Part shown: positions 32,945 to 42,410 of the stretch, in pieces
How positions within the stretch are numbered: position 1 is the first letter of the stretch
How the letters are laid out: each line of letters starts with the position of its first letter
Source of the DNA: CAVTPU01 sp963736695
Lineage (GTDB): Bacteria; Actinomycetota; Actinomycetes; Mycobacteriales; Micromonosporaceae
Assembly (NCBI GenBank): GCA_963736695.1
Contig: CAVTPU010000004.1
Location: forward strand, 1,550,001 to 1,614,000
DNA length: 64,000 nt
Direction: 5' to 3'
Translations under genes and position numbers: made by a program
The notes under the pieces: model-generated
Seen by the model: only the letters and a program-made list of their open reading frames with translations
Told to the model about the DNA's origin: nothing
Databases searched by the model: none

Positions 32945-34066
32945 TCAGGCCGATGTGGACAGGTGCGCGGCGGAGCCGTCGACCGGACGCCCGCGTGAGA
33001 CACGACGCTCGGGCCAGACGGACGGCACGACTGTGCCGGCGAGCAGGCGGGCCGCTTCGGCCAAGTCCGGGCCCAACGGCGTACCAAGATAGAACTCGGA
33101 GAATCCCGCCGCGCGCGCGTCGGTGATGACCTCCGCTAGTCGGCTCGCGCACTCGTGTGCCGTGCCGGCCACAATGAAGGCGTCGAGCAGGCTGTCGGAG
33201 AGGCTGTGCGCTGCCTCTTCCACTCCGCCGCCGCGCGCGAACGCGGCGCGCACGGCGTCGATGGACTCGACATCGAGGTTGAGGCCGGCCTCACCGAGGG
33301 TGGCCCGCAACGCGGGATTGCCAACAATGAGCGCCACCTGCCTGCGCGCGAACGACCGGGCAGCGGCGCGATCCTCCGACACACTGCAGTTGAGGCCATA
33401 GATGAGCCTCAGCGGCCGCCCCGCCACGGCCCGTCGGTCGACGAGCTCGCGAATCTCGCGTGTCGCGTCCGCGCGCGCGAGCGCCGGATAGGACAGTCGC
33501 GGAAATGTGCTGGTGCAGATCATGCCGTCGGCGACCTCTTCGACGAGTCGCATGGTCCGTGGGCCACCGACAGCGGCGAGGATGGGGATCGCGCGGGTGA
33601 CCGGATAGGTCAATCGCACCGTCGCCCCTCGCCGCCACCGCAGGGCGGCGTCGACGAGCGGAAACTCCTCAATCCGTACGGCGTCGCCGGCCCACAGGCG
33701 CCGCGTCAAGATGATCGCCTCGCGCAGCAGATCGGTGGCCCCGCTCTTGTCGAACAGGCCCGACACCAGGGATCCGCCGGCCCCGACCCCCATGAGCATC
33801 GCCTTGTCGGCGGGCAGAAGCTCGCTGATCGTGGCCATCGCGCTCGCCTGGTCGACCGGGTTGCGGCCGAGTGGGACCGCGATCCCGCTGGCCACTCCGA
33901 TCTGGCCACTCGCCGCGATCGCGGCGAGCAACACCTGGGCGTTGCGGGCAAGCATCTGGTCGGGCACCCAGACCACGTCGAACGCCGTGCACAACACCGG
34001 CACGGCCTGGCAGATCTGGCGTGCGGGCGTCCACGGCGCGATCTGCACCCCCAGTGACGCGGTCAT
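32945..34066 (-). CDS. Second LLM-class oxidoreductase
   Basis: 373 aa. It is divergent from the one at 28711 but of the same fold: FDVVWVPDQMLARNAQVLLAAIAA, GIAVPLGRNPVDQASAMATISELL, LMGVGAGGSLVSGLFD and ILAAVGGPRTMRLVEEVADGMI. F420 or FMN is the likely cofactor. The C-terminal 40 residues are loose. It lies 34 bp after the MFS transporter and 34 bp before asnB, clearly in one operon. Two LLM enzymes in a compact cluster suggest two separate redox steps. Confidence 0.87.
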   Translation of the reverse strand: MTASLGVQIAPWTPARQICQAVPVLCTAFDVVWVPDQMLARNAQVLLAAIAASGQIGVASGIAVPLGRNPVDQASAMATISELLPADKAMLMGVGAGGSLVSGLFDKSGATDLLREAIILTRRLWAGDAVRIEEFPLVDAALRWRRGATVRLTYPVTRAIPILAAVGGPRTMRLVEEVADGMICTSTFPRLSYPALARADATREIRELVDRRAVAGRPLRLIYGLNCSVSEDRAAARSFARRQVALIVGNPALRATLGEAGLNLDVESIDAVRAAFARGGGVEEAAHSLSDSLLDAFIVAGTAHECASRLAEVITDARAAGFSEFYLGTPLGPDLAEAARLLAGTVVPSVWPERRVSRGRPVDGSAAHLSTSA

Positions 34067-34100
34067 CGTGACTGCCCCGAGTCGCTCCGGCCCCGGGGCC

Positions 34101-35426
34101 TCACCGCAGACCCCGGGCGGGCTCCGGGGTGCGCGACAGCACCGGCACCGCGACGAGGCTGGCGAGCACCAGGCCGCCGATGACGAACAGCGGCAGCCGA
34201 CCCACGCCTCCGCTGAGCGCGTTGACCGCCGCCGGCACCAGACCAGCCAACGCGAATCCCACGTTGATCGACAGCGCGGTCCCGGAACCTCGCAGCGATG
34301 TGGGAAAGCGCTCGGCGAGGAAGATCGGCAGTGGTCCGAAACACGCGATGGTCAGGCATGAGATGACGAGCACCAGCGCTGCGATGGGCAGCAGCGGGCC
34401 GGTGCCGGGCAGGGTTCCCAGCCACCAGTAGAGCAGGGGCAGCGCGATCGCGTTGACCGCCGAGGCGGCCAGCAACACCCCGCGCCTGCCGAACCGTTGA
34501 CTCAGGTGTCCGGAGATCGGCGCGCAGGCCAGCGCCGCGATGTTCACCCCGACCAGCAGCGGCCCCACGGTCGATGCGGTGAGCCCGTTGACGACTTGGA
34601 GATAGGTCGGAAGGAATCCGAGGGTCAGCAGGAAGTGCGTGCCGACCCCGAAGACGATGCCGATGTTGCCGATAAGCGTGCCGCGGTGGGCTGCCTGGCC
34701 GAGAGCCCGCACCGGAGAGACCGTTGTCTCCTTGGCTGCTGTCCACAGTGGTGACTCGTCGACGTGGCGAGCCACGAGCAGGCTCAACACGACGGGCAAC
34801 GCCCCGGCGAAGAACATCGCCCGCCAGCCCCATTGGGCGAAGGTGTCACCGGCGAAGACCCTGGTGGCGGCGACGAGCGCGAGTGAGGCGAGGACGCTGC
34901 CGGCGGCGGTGCCGCCTCCGCCGACTAGCCCCGAGACCGCGCCGCGCCAGCGCGGGGAGACGCTCTCGGCGCCCAGCGTCAAGGTGGAGGCGAAGACCCC
35001 GCCGACGAAGAGCCCTTGCGCCAACCGAAGCACGAGCAGCGCGATGGGTGCCAGGACACCCACCTGGGCCGCGGTCGGCAGCGCGCCCATCGACGCCGTC
35101 ACCAGACCCACTCCACTCAATCCGATGATCATCGCTCGCTTGCGTCCATGTCGATCGGCGACGGCACCGAGCACGGCCGCGCCGATCGGGCGCATTATCA
35201 GCGTCGCGGCGAGTGCCGCATAGGCGCCCGCCAATGACAGTGTCGGATGATTGCCGGGGAAAAAGAGTTCGGCGATGACCGGTGCGACGAACACGACAAC
35301 ATACAGGTCATAGAAGTCGAGGGCAAAGCCTACCACTGACGCGGCGGTCGCCCTGACGCCGGCGCGGGGCGTCGGAACCTCTTCTATCGCAACGTTCAGA
35401 GCCTCGTCAACTGTCTTCGTCGGCAT
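34101..35426 (-). CDS. MFS metabolite:H+ symporter
   Basis: 441 aa, 12 membrane helices. GFALDFYDLYVVVFVAP and ADRHGRKRAMIIGLSGVGL (motif A), then RLAQGLFVGGVFASTLTLGAES and RGAVSGLVGGGG are typical of the metabolite:H+ symporter/aromatic-acid transporter group. It could import an aromatic precursor or export the product. The ATG at 35426 follows GAGAGGTG. It is the first gene of the operon to DUF711 and is divergent from the P450 operon. Confidence 0.88.
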   Translation of the reverse strand: MPTKTVDEALNVAIEEVPTPRAGVRATAASVVGFALDFYDLYVVVFVAPVIAELFFPGNHPTLSLAGAYAALAATLIMRPIGAAVLGAVADRHGRKRAMIIGLSGVGLVTASMGALPTAAQVGVLAPIALLVLRLAQGLFVGGVFASTLTLGAESVSPRWRGAVSGLVGGGGTAAGSVLASLALVAATRVFAGDTFAQWGWRAMFFAGALPVVLSLLVARHVDESPLWTAAKETTVSPVRALGQAAHRGTLIGNIGIVFGVGTHFLLTLGFLPTYLQVVNGLTASTVGPLLVGVNIAALACAPISGHLSQRFGRRGVLLAASAVNAIALPLLYWWLGTLPGTGPLLPIAALVLVISCLTIACFGPLPIFLAERFPTSLRGSGTALSINVGFALAGLVPAAVNALSGGVGRLPLFVIGGLVLASLVAVPVLSRTPEPARGLR

Positions 35427-35675
35427 ACGCTGATCACCTCTCAACATCGGCGACTAGTTCTCATGAACCGTACCCGTGGTCGCCGGCAAATATTTCTTCT
35501 TGCATTGACGCCCATGATTGGTGTATGCGAAATCAGACCCTTGTGGACTGTGCCACTCGTCGCATACCTTCAAGCCGGACCACGAGTTGATGATGACCGC
35601 TCACCCGGCCACCTCGTGAACGTCCGCTCCACCACCCTGTATGCGAGTTCCAGTGCAGCGAGGGAGTTTTTCGCG
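35427..35675. promoter_or_regulatory. Divergent promoter region, MFS and P450 operons
   Basis: 249 bp that is clearly less GC-rich than the flanking genes. It must hold promoters for both large operons. TTGACG is visible near 35505 but no well-spaced -10 follows. The motif TGTATGCGA occurs near 35521 and 35639 and resembles the TGTATGCGC at the mbtH operator. Confidence 0.45.
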
Positions 35676-36959
35676 ATGGCGACCAAGTCACCGACAGTGC
35701 GAGCCGACCTATTCAGCAACGAATTCCTGGTCGACCCATATCCCACCTATGCGCAACTGCGCGATCACGAGCCAGTTCACTGGGACGACCGGCTCAACGG
35801 CTGGGTCATCACCCGCCACGAGGACGTCTATGCGATGCACCTCGACCCGCAGACCTATTCGTCCCACCGACTGGGCGCCATGGTCTCCAACCGGGTCGGC
35901 CCGGACGCCTCCGACGAGATGAAACACTTCATGGACATCGCTCCAGAGTGGATGCTCTTCCGCGACCCGCCGGACCACACCCGCGTCCGCAAACAGCTCA
36001 TGAGCCAATTTCGGCCGACGCCGATCCGGGCGCAACGGGAGCGGATCGAGCACATCGTCGACACCCTCGTCGACAATCTGCTGGCCAAGCAGTCGTTCGA
36101 CCTGGTTCAGGACTTCGGTTATCAACTTCCCGGCCAGGTGCTGGCCGCCCAATACGGGCTGCCGCTGACTGACGGGCTGGTGCTCACCGACTGGTGGTAT
36201 GAGATCCGCAACATGCAGCGGGTCTTCCTCGGCGCCGACCCCGTCGCGGTCGCCCCGTCGGGCGGGCCCGTCGCGACCGCGTTCAGTCAGATGGTCCCAT
36301 TCCTCACCGAGTTGATCAATGAACGAACGCGCAAGCCCGGCAACGACCTCGCATCAAAGATCATTTCGTACGCCCGAGACGCGAACGCCGACGCCGACGG
36401 CAAGCTCAACGACGCGGAGATGTTCGCCCACCTCATGTTGCTGCCGCTCGCCTCGTTCGGCACCACCATGGACCTCATCACCAACGGGCTGTTGGGTCTT
36501 CTGCAGCAACGCGACCAGTGGGAGCTGCTCAAGGCGAAGCCCGAACTCGTCTTCGACGCGGTCGAAGAGGTGCTGCGCTTCGACGCGTCGGTCCAGCTCA
36601 CCCACCGTCTGGCCACTCGCGACGTCGAGATCGCCGGCACCCCGGTAGCCGCCGGAGAGCTGGTCTATATGGTTCGCGGCGCCGCCAACCGCGACCCCCG
36701 CCGGTGGACCGATCCCGACCGCATCGACATCACCCGGGGCGACGCCAAACACGTCGGATTCGGGGTGGGCATCCACCGGTGTCTCGGCGCGCCGTTGGCC
36801 CAGACCGTCACCGCGATCGCCTACGCGACGCTCAGCCGACGCGTTCCGGACCTACGCCTTGACCAGACACGGCCCCACGAGTGGAAGGCCGACACCCCGC
36901 AGTTCCGCGGCATGACGACCCTGCCCGCGCACATCGGCGACTCTCCGGTGCGTCGATGA
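35676..36959 (+). CDS. Cytochrome P450 (first)
   Basis: 427 aa. Heme-binding VGFGVGIHRCLGAPLA, the K-helix EEVLRF and an RDPPDHTRVRKQL C-helix are clear. The I-helix reads LPLASFGTTMDLI, so the acid of the usual AG-acid-TT proton relay is missing and replaced by Gly. The ATG at 35676 sits nine bases after GAGGGAG; the long reading upstream is probably untranslated. It is the first gene of the rightward operon and overlaps the ALDH gene by ATGA. It may oxidise the indole ring or another intermediate. Confidence 0.92.
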   Translation: MATKSPTVRADLFSNEFLVDPYPTYAQLRDHEPVHWDDRLNGWVITRHEDVYAMHLDPQTYSSHRLGAMVSNRVGPDASDEMKHFMDIAPEWMLFRDPPDHTRVRKQLMSQFRPTPIRAQRERIEHIVDTLVDNLLAKQSFDLVQDFGYQLPGQVLAAQYGLPLTDGLVLTDWWYEIRNMQRVFLGADPVAVAPSGGPVATAFSQMVPFLTELINERTRKPGNDLASKIISYARDANADADGKLNDAEMFAHLMLLPLASFGTTMDLITNGLLGLLQQRDQWELLKAKPELVFDAVEEVLRFDASVQLTHRLATRDVEIAGTPVAAGELVYMVRGAANRDPRRWTDPDRIDITRGDAKHVGFGVGIHRCLGAPLAQTVTAIAYATLSRRVPDLRLDQTRPHEWKADTPQFRGMTTLPAHIGDSPVRR

Positions 36960-38434
36960 CCAGTCTCATCGAGTCCCGGGTGCACGAATCCCACTGGATC
37001 GGCGGACGGTGGCGACCCGCGACCGGCACCCGCGCGACCGTCACCAACCCCGCCACCGAAGAGCCCATCGCCACCATCACCACCGGCACTGTCGAGGACA
37101 CGCACGCTGCGGTCGCGGCCGCACGCGACGCGTTTCCCGGCTGGTCGCGGACCACCCCAGCGGCGAGAAGGGCCGCGGTCGCCCGGCTCGTGGGCGGGCT
37201 CGTCACACATACCGATGATCTCGTACGGGTCATTAGCTCAGAAGTCGGCGCCCCCCTCACCATGGCCCGGCAGGCCCAAGTCGGCTTGGCCATCGCCATG
37301 ACCGAGTCGTTTCTCCGGATCGCCGAGGAGTTCGCCTTCGAACGCACGGCGGGCAACTCCCTGGTCGTCCGGGAGCCCGCCGGGGTCGTGGCCACGATCA
37401 CCCCGTGGAACGTTCCTTTACTGCTCAGCCTGCAGAAAATCGTGCCCGCGCTGCTCGCCGGCTGCACCGTCGTGCACAAGCCCAGCGAGATCACGCCGCT
37501 GCACGCGTATGTGCTCGCCGAGATCATCGCCGAGTGCGATCTGCCCCCCGGGGTGTTCAACCTGGTCATCGGCGAAGGGGCGGTCGTCGGCGCCGAACTC
37601 GCCCGGCACCCCGACGTCGATCTGGTCTCGCTGACCGGCTCCACCCGCGCCGGTCGGCAGGTGGCGGCTCTCGCCGCCGGTCAGATCAAGCGGGTGCATC
37701 TCGAGCTCGGCGGGAAGAACGCCAGCATTGTGCTCGATGACGCCGACCTGGAGTCGGCGGTGCGGGCCGTGGTCGACCAGGTGTGCTTCAACACCGGGCA
37801 GACCTGCCTGCAATGGAGTCGCCTGCTGGTGCCGGCCCATGCTCACGATCAGGCTGTCGAGCTGGCGGCGCACCACATGTCACGCTATCGGGTCGGCCTG
37901 CCCGACGACGAGTCGACCGATCTCGGCCCTCTCGTCTCTGGCGCGGCGTTCGACCGAGTCAACGCCTACATCAATACGGGCATCCGGCAGGGCGCCCGCC
38001 TCGCGACCGGCGGTCCGGGGCGACCTGACGGATTCGAGCGCGGATGGTTCGTCCGCCCCACCGTCTTTGGAGACGTCTCCCCGTCCATGACGATCGCGCA
38101 GGAGGAGATCTTCGGCCCGGTCCTGTCGGTCATGTCCTATCAGGACGAAGACGACGCGATCCGCATCTCCAACGACACACCCTATGGGCTGCACGGTTCG
38201 GTCTGGTCCTCCGACCAGGAACGCGCGCACCGGGTCGCGCGGCTCCTGCGCACCGGCCAGGTCGACATCAACGGTGGCGCGTTCAACGTCATCGCGCCTT
38301 TCGGTGGCTTCAAACAGTCCGGCCTCGGACGGGAATGCGGCATCGAGGGGCTTGACGGTTTTTGCGAGATCAAGTCCATCCAACTGCCGGTGGCATCGAC
38401 CGAGCCGGTCGGTCCCCGGTTGCGCACGTCCTAA
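36956..38434 (+). CDS. Aldehyde dehydrogenase
   Basis: 492 aa NAD(P)-dependent ALDH. ITPWNVPLLLSLQKIVPALLAGCTVVHKPS, LTGSTRAGRQV, the general base in HLELGGKNASIV and the catalytic cysteine in NTGQTCLQWSR are all present, as are EEIFGPVLSV and the PFGGFKQSGLGRECG end. In this context it could oxidise an indole-3-carbaldehyde to the carboxylic acid. It contains a TTA codon at residue 155 (37418-37420). Overlaps the P450 stop (ATGA); the halogenase follows after 26 bp. Confidence 0.92.
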   Translation: MTSLIESRVHESHWIGGRWRPATGTRATVTNPATEEPIATITTGTVEDTHAAVAAARDAFPGWSRTTPAARRAAVARLVGGLVTHTDDLVRVISSEVGAPLTMARQAQVGLAIAMTESFLRIAEEFAFERTAGNSLVVREPAGVVATITPWNVPLLLSLQKIVPALLAGCTVVHKPSEITPLHAYVLAEIIAECDLPPGVFNLVIGEGAVVGAELARHPDVDLVSLTGSTRAGRQVAALAAGQIKRVHLELGGKNASIVLDDADLESAVRAVVDQVCFNTGQTCLQWSRLLVPAHAHDQAVELAAHHMSRYRVGLPDDESTDLGPLVSGAAFDRVNAYINTGIRQGARLATGGPGRPDGFERGWFVRPTVFGDVSPSMTIAQEEIFGPVLSVMSYQDEDDAIRISNDTPYGLHGSVWSSDQERAHRVARLLRTGQVDINGGAFNVIAPFGGFKQSGLGRECGIEGLDGFCEIKSIQLPVASTEPVGPRLRTS

Positions 38435-38460
38435 CGATTTTCGCGACGGAGAGGGCAGAC

Positions 38461-40047
38461 ATGGACAACCGCATCAGGAAGGTCGTCATTCTCGGCGGCG
38501 GAACGGCCGGGTGGATGACCGCCGCCTATCTGGGAAAAGCGTTGCAGGGAAACGCCGAAATCACCGTGCTCGAGGCGCCCACCATCCCGCGCATCGGCGT
38601 GGGAGAGGCGACCGTGCCCAACCTGCACCGCGCGTTCTTCGCCTATCTCGGCATCGCCGAAGACGAATGGATGCGCGAGTGCAACGCGAGCTTCAAGATC
38701 GCGGTGAAGTTCATCAACTGGCGCACCCCGGGCGATAGTCACGCCACACCGCAGCCGCTCAACGGCCGGACCGACCAGTTCTATCACCCCTTCGGGCTTC
38801 TCCCCTCGATCGACCAGATCCCGCTGTCGCACTACTGGTCGGCGCAACGCCTCGCCGGGCAGACCGATGAACCGTTCGACTACGCGTGTTTCAAGGACCC
38901 TGCGATGATGGACGCGCTGCGTTCGCCTCGATGGCCCGACGGAAAGCCTGCGACGAACTACGCCTGGCACTTCGACGCCAGCCTGGTCGCCGACTTTCTC
39001 CGCCGGTTCGCCACCGGCAAGCAGGGCGCCGTGCACATCGAGGACACCCTGGAGTCGGTCGACCGCGACGAGCGCGGTTTCATCACCGCCCTGCGCACCG
39101 CCGGCGGACGATGCATCGATGGCGACTTCTTCGTCGACTGCTCCGGTTTCCGGAGCCTGCTGATGAACGGCACGATGCGCGAGCCATTCCTCGACATGAG
39201 CGACCACCTGCTATGTGACAGCGCGGTCGCCACCGCCGTGCCCCATGACGACGAGGCCAACGGTGTCGAACCCTTCACCTCGGCGATCGCGATGCGTCAC
39301 GGGTGGACGTGGCGCATCCCGATGCTCACCAGGTTCGGCACCGGATATGTCTTCTCCAGTCAGTTCGTCTCCCGCGACGACGCGACGTTGGAGTTCGCCC
39401 GGCTGTGGAATCTGGACCCGGAGAAGACGACGTTCAACCAGATCAAGTTCCGGGTCGGCCGCAACCGTCGATCGTGGGTCAAGAACTGTGTGGGCATCGG
39501 ACTGTCGTCCTGCTTCCTCGAGCCACTGGAGTCGACCGGCATCTACTTCATCTACGCCGCCATCTATCAGTTGGTCAAGCACTTCCCCGACCGGCGGTTC
39601 GATCCCGTGCTCATCAATGGGTTCAACCACGAGATCGAGTCGATGTTCGACAGCACCCGAGACTTCATCCAGGCGCACTTCTATCTATCCCCCCGCACCG
39701 ACACTCCGTTCTGGCGGGCCAACAAGGAACTCGAGTTGGCGGACGGCATCCGCGAGAAGATCGCCATGTATCAGGCGGGCCTGCCGTTCAACTCACCGAC
39801 GACCGATGAGGGGAACTACTACGGCAACTTCGAGGCCGAGTTCCGCAACTTCTGGACCAACGGCAGCTACTACTGCATCTTCGCCGGGATGGGCCTGCTC
39901 CCCAATCACGCCCTGCCGACGATCGCGCACAAGCCCGCCTCGACGCAGGCTGCGGCGGCGGCGTTCGCCCAGGTCAAGCGGGACCAACGCGAACTCGTCG
40001 AGAAGCTGCCGAGCACTTATGAATATCTGCGTCAACTGCACGGATGA
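38461..40047 (+). CDS. FAD-dependent tryptophan halogenase
   Basis: 528 aa. GGGTAGWMTAAYL binds FAD. The active-site lysine is K83 in VKFINW (K79 of PrnA/RebH) and the substrate-side glutamate is in FLEPLESTGIYF, about E357. WTWRIPM and NFEAEFRNFWTNGSYYC match free-tryptophan halogenases. The length and these blocks place it with the RebH/PrnA/Thal (6- or 7-chlorinating) group rather than PyrH; the exact position cannot be told by eye. Chloride plus FADH2 from the next gene would chlorinate (or brominate) L-tryptophan before it enters the A-T protein. Confidence 0.93.
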   Translation: MDNRIRKVVILGGGTAGWMTAAYLGKALQGNAEITVLEAPTIPRIGVGEATVPNLHRAFFAYLGIAEDEWMRECNASFKIAVKFINWRTPGDSHATPQPLNGRTDQFYHPFGLLPSIDQIPLSHYWSAQRLAGQTDEPFDYACFKDPAMMDALRSPRWPDGKPATNYAWHFDASLVADFLRRFATGKQGAVHIEDTLESVDRDERGFITALRTAGGRCIDGDFFVDCSGFRSLLMNGTMREPFLDMSDHLLCDSAVATAVPHDDEANGVEPFTSAIAMRHGWTWRIPMLTRFGTGYVFSSQFVSRDDATLEFARLWNLDPEKTTFNQIKFRVGRNRRSWVKNCVGIGLSSCFLEPLESTGIYFIYAAIYQLVKHFPDRRFDPVLINGFNHEIESMFDSTRDFIQAHFYLSPRTDTPFWRANKELELADGIREKIAMYQAGLPFNSPTTDEGNYYGNFEAEFRNFWTNGSYYCIFAGMGLLPNHALPTIAHKPASTQAAAAAFAQVKRDQRELVEKLPSTYEYLRQLHG

Positions 40048-40074
40048 CGGGTCAACCCGAATGCGAGGTTCATC

Positions 40075-40623
40075 ATGAAGTCCGAGCCCGCTCACACCGC
40101 GACAGCGACCGGCGACCAATACCGTGCGTTGATGAGCGCGTTTCCCACCGGGGTCGCGGTGATCACCAGTCTCACTCCCGACGGCGACCCGTGCGGCATG
40201 ACGTGTTCGTCGCTGACCAGCGTCACAATGTCTCCGCCCACATTGTTGGTCTGCCTGCAGACCGGCACCAGAACCGCCAGCGCGGTGGTGCGTCACGGCG
40301 CCTTCGCGGTCAATCTGCTCTGCGCCAACGCCCAGCCGGTCGCCGAGATGTTCTCGGCTCCGATCGGCGACCGGTTCAGCCGAATTCGTTGGGACCACAG
40401 CGCTTCGGGACTGCCATGGCTCAGTTCCGACGCCTTCGCGCTCGCCGAGTGCGCCGTGACGGAGACGTTGTCGGTCGGTGACCACGTGGTGGCGTTCGGC
40501 AGGGTCGAGCGGATCGCCTACACGGCCGGGACACCGTTGCTCTATGGACTGCGCCAGTTCGCCACGTGGGATCCACCCAGACACGACACCAACGGCTATG
40601 CCCAGCCGAGCCCGCGGTGGTGA
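40075..40623 (+). CDS. Flavin reductase
   Basis: 182 aa. YRALMSAFPTGVAVITSL, GMTCSSLTSVTMSPPTLLVCL and FAVNLLCANAQPVAEMFS, then a C-terminal GDHVVAFGRVERI are the flavin-reductase-like (HpaC/RebF) fold. It supplies free FADH2 from NAD(P)H to the halogenase directly upstream. Only 27 bp separate the two, and 11 bp separate it from the A-T gene. Confidence 0.92.
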   Translation: MKSEPAHTATATGDQYRALMSAFPTGVAVITSLTPDGDPCGMTCSSLTSVTMSPPTLLVCLQTGTRTASAVVRHGAFAVNLLCANAQPVAEMFSAPIGDRFSRIRWDHSASGLPWLSSDAFALAECAVTETLSVGDHVVAFGRVERIAYTAGTPLLYGLRQFATWDPPRHDTNGYAQPSPRW

Positions 40624-40634
40624 AAGGAGACACA

Positions 40635-42410
40635 ATGACCCAGGCGACGACCCGACTGCTGACGCGGGCGGTGCGCCGGTGGGCCGAACGGATGCCGACC
40701 GCCACTGCGGTCCTGGCTCCCGACGGCGCGTTCAGCTTCGCCGAACTTCTCTCGCACGCGCGCCGCATCGCCGGAGCGCTCGCCACCGCCGGTGCGCGCC
40801 CCGGAGTCTCGGTCGGGATCAGTCTCGACCGGTCCCGATACTCGCTGCCGGGCCTGCTCGCCGTGTGGTCGCTGGGCGCCACGGCCGTGCCGTTGGCGGC
40901 GCGCGACCCGGTCGACCGCACCAGCTTCATCCTCGGCGATTCCGGCGTACGGGTGCTGTTGGCCGCGCGGCCACCGGCTGGCGCACTGCCTCGTGGAGTT
41001 AGCCTCGTGCGGCCCGACGCGCCGTCCGAGCCGCACGAGGCGCCCGTCGCCCCGCCCCCGGGGGCGTGCGCCTACGTCATCTACACATCCGGGACCACCG
41101 GATGGCCAAAGGGCGTCGAGATCAGCTATCGAGGCCTAGGCACCTTTGTGACGGCGCTCGACGACCTCGCACTCCCCGTCGGCGGCCTGGGGATCAACGC
41201 CGTCTCTCCGGCGTTCGACGGCTGGCTCTGGTGCACGCTCCTCTATCTCACGCACGGGCAAGGCATGGCCCTACTCGATCCCGTCAACGCCACGATGCCC
41301 AGCGGGGTCTCGGCCGACGACGACGGAGATCTGGGTGAGCAGATCTCGGCCGTCAAACCACGCACCGTCTGCCTCACCCCGTCGCTGCTCGCCTCATGCG
41401 TGGAGTCGGTAACGACGGCTGAAGTGATCGTCGCGGCCGGTGAGCCTTTGCCGCCCGCCCTGGTCCATCAACTGGCGCCCGACCGTCGGATGCTCAACGT
41501 CTATGGCCCGACCGAGACCACCATCGCCGCGACGTGGGCCGACAGCGACCGCGGCGACGACCTGCGCAGCATCGGCCGCGCCCTGCCGGGCTACACCACC
41601 TACGTCCTCGACGACGCGCTGCGACCGGTCGCCCCCGGCGAGGTCGGCGAACTCCACATCGGTGGTGACGCGGTCGCCCTCGGCTATCGCAATCGGCCCG
41701 GACTTACCGGAGAGCGGTTCCTGCCCGACCCCTGGGCGAAGCCCGGTGGCCGCATGTATCGAACCGGCGATCTCGTATCCATGCGTTCGGACGGAACCAT
41801 AGATTTTCAGGGGCGCGACGACGCGCAGGTCAAAGTCCGAGGATTCCGCATCGAGCTCACCGAGGTCGAACACGCCGCCGCCGCGGCGGGCGACGTCCGT
41901 GCCGCTGCGGCGTTCGTGCTCGCCGCTGGCGACTCCATCGGGTTGGCGGTGGTGCTCGCACCGGGTTCCGATCCGACTCAAGGGGTCGCCGCGATTCGGG
42001 CCCACTGCGTCGCCAAGCTCGCCGACCACATGGTTCCGGCGGTGATCACGGCCATCGAGACGATTCCCACGACATCGACCGGCAAAGTCGACCGACAGAA
42101 GCTGGCGACGCGGGTGCGGGCGGAGTCGACGCGTGGCGGCCGGCCACCAACGACCGAGCGCGAAAAGCTCATCTGCGAGACGTGGGGATCGCTGTTGCAG
42201 CGCCCAGTCACCGACGTCGACGCCGACTTCTTCGAGCTCGGCGGACACTCTCTGCTGGCGGCCCGTGCGGTTTCGGAGCTGCGTCGTCGCACCGGTCTGC
42301 GCCTATCGGTGCGTCACCTGCTCGCGAATCCAACCCCAGCGACGCTCGCCGCAGCGGTGGATGCCCTGGCCTCCCCCGCCGGCGCGACAGGTGCGGCGGT
42401 GTCCTCATGA
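40635..42410 (+). CDS. NRPS adenylation-thiolation didomain
   Basis: 591 aa. A domain: AYVIYTSGTTGWPKG, NVYGPTETTIAATW, YRTGDLVSMRSDGTIDFQGR, and the catalytic lysine in STGKVDRQKLA. The alpha-amino-binding Asp is present at D195 (AFDGWLW). The approximate ten-residue code is D-G-W-C-V-A-V-I-A-K, which I cannot assign with certainty but an aromatic acid such as (chloro)tryptophan fits the context. T-domain serine S539 (LGGHSLLAA). There is no C domain. Together with the TE and P450 next door it resembles the carrier-bound beta-hydroxylation cassettes of nikkomycin, novobiocin and quinomycin. ATGA overlap with the TE gene. Confidence 0.93.
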   Translation: MTQATTRLLTRAVRRWAERMPTATAVLAPDGAFSFAELLSHARRIAGALATAGARPGVSVGISLDRSRYSLPGLLAVWSLGATAVPLAARDPVDRTSFILGDSGVRVLLAARPPAGALPRGVSLVRPDAPSEPHEAPVAPPPGACAYVIYTSGTTGWPKGVEISYRGLGTFVTALDDLALPVGGLGINAVSPAFDGWLWCTLLYLTHGQGMALLDPVNATMPSGVSADDDGDLGEQISAVKPRTVCLTPSLLASCVESVTTAEVIVAAGEPLPPALVHQLAPDRRMLNVYGPTETTIAATWADSDRGDDLRSIGRALPGYTTYVLDDALRPVAPGEVGELHIGGDAVALGYRNRPGLTGERFLPDPWAKPGGRMYRTGDLVSMRSDGTIDFQGRDDAQVKVRGFRIELTEVEHAAAAAGDVRAAAAFVLAAGDSIGLAVVLAPGSDPTQGVAAIRAHCVAKLADHMVPAVITAIETIPTTSTGKVDRQKLATRVRAESTRGGRPPTTEREKLICETWGSLLQRPVTDVDADFFELGGHSLLAARAVSELRRRTGLRLSVRHLLANPTPATLAAAVDALASPAGATGAAVSS

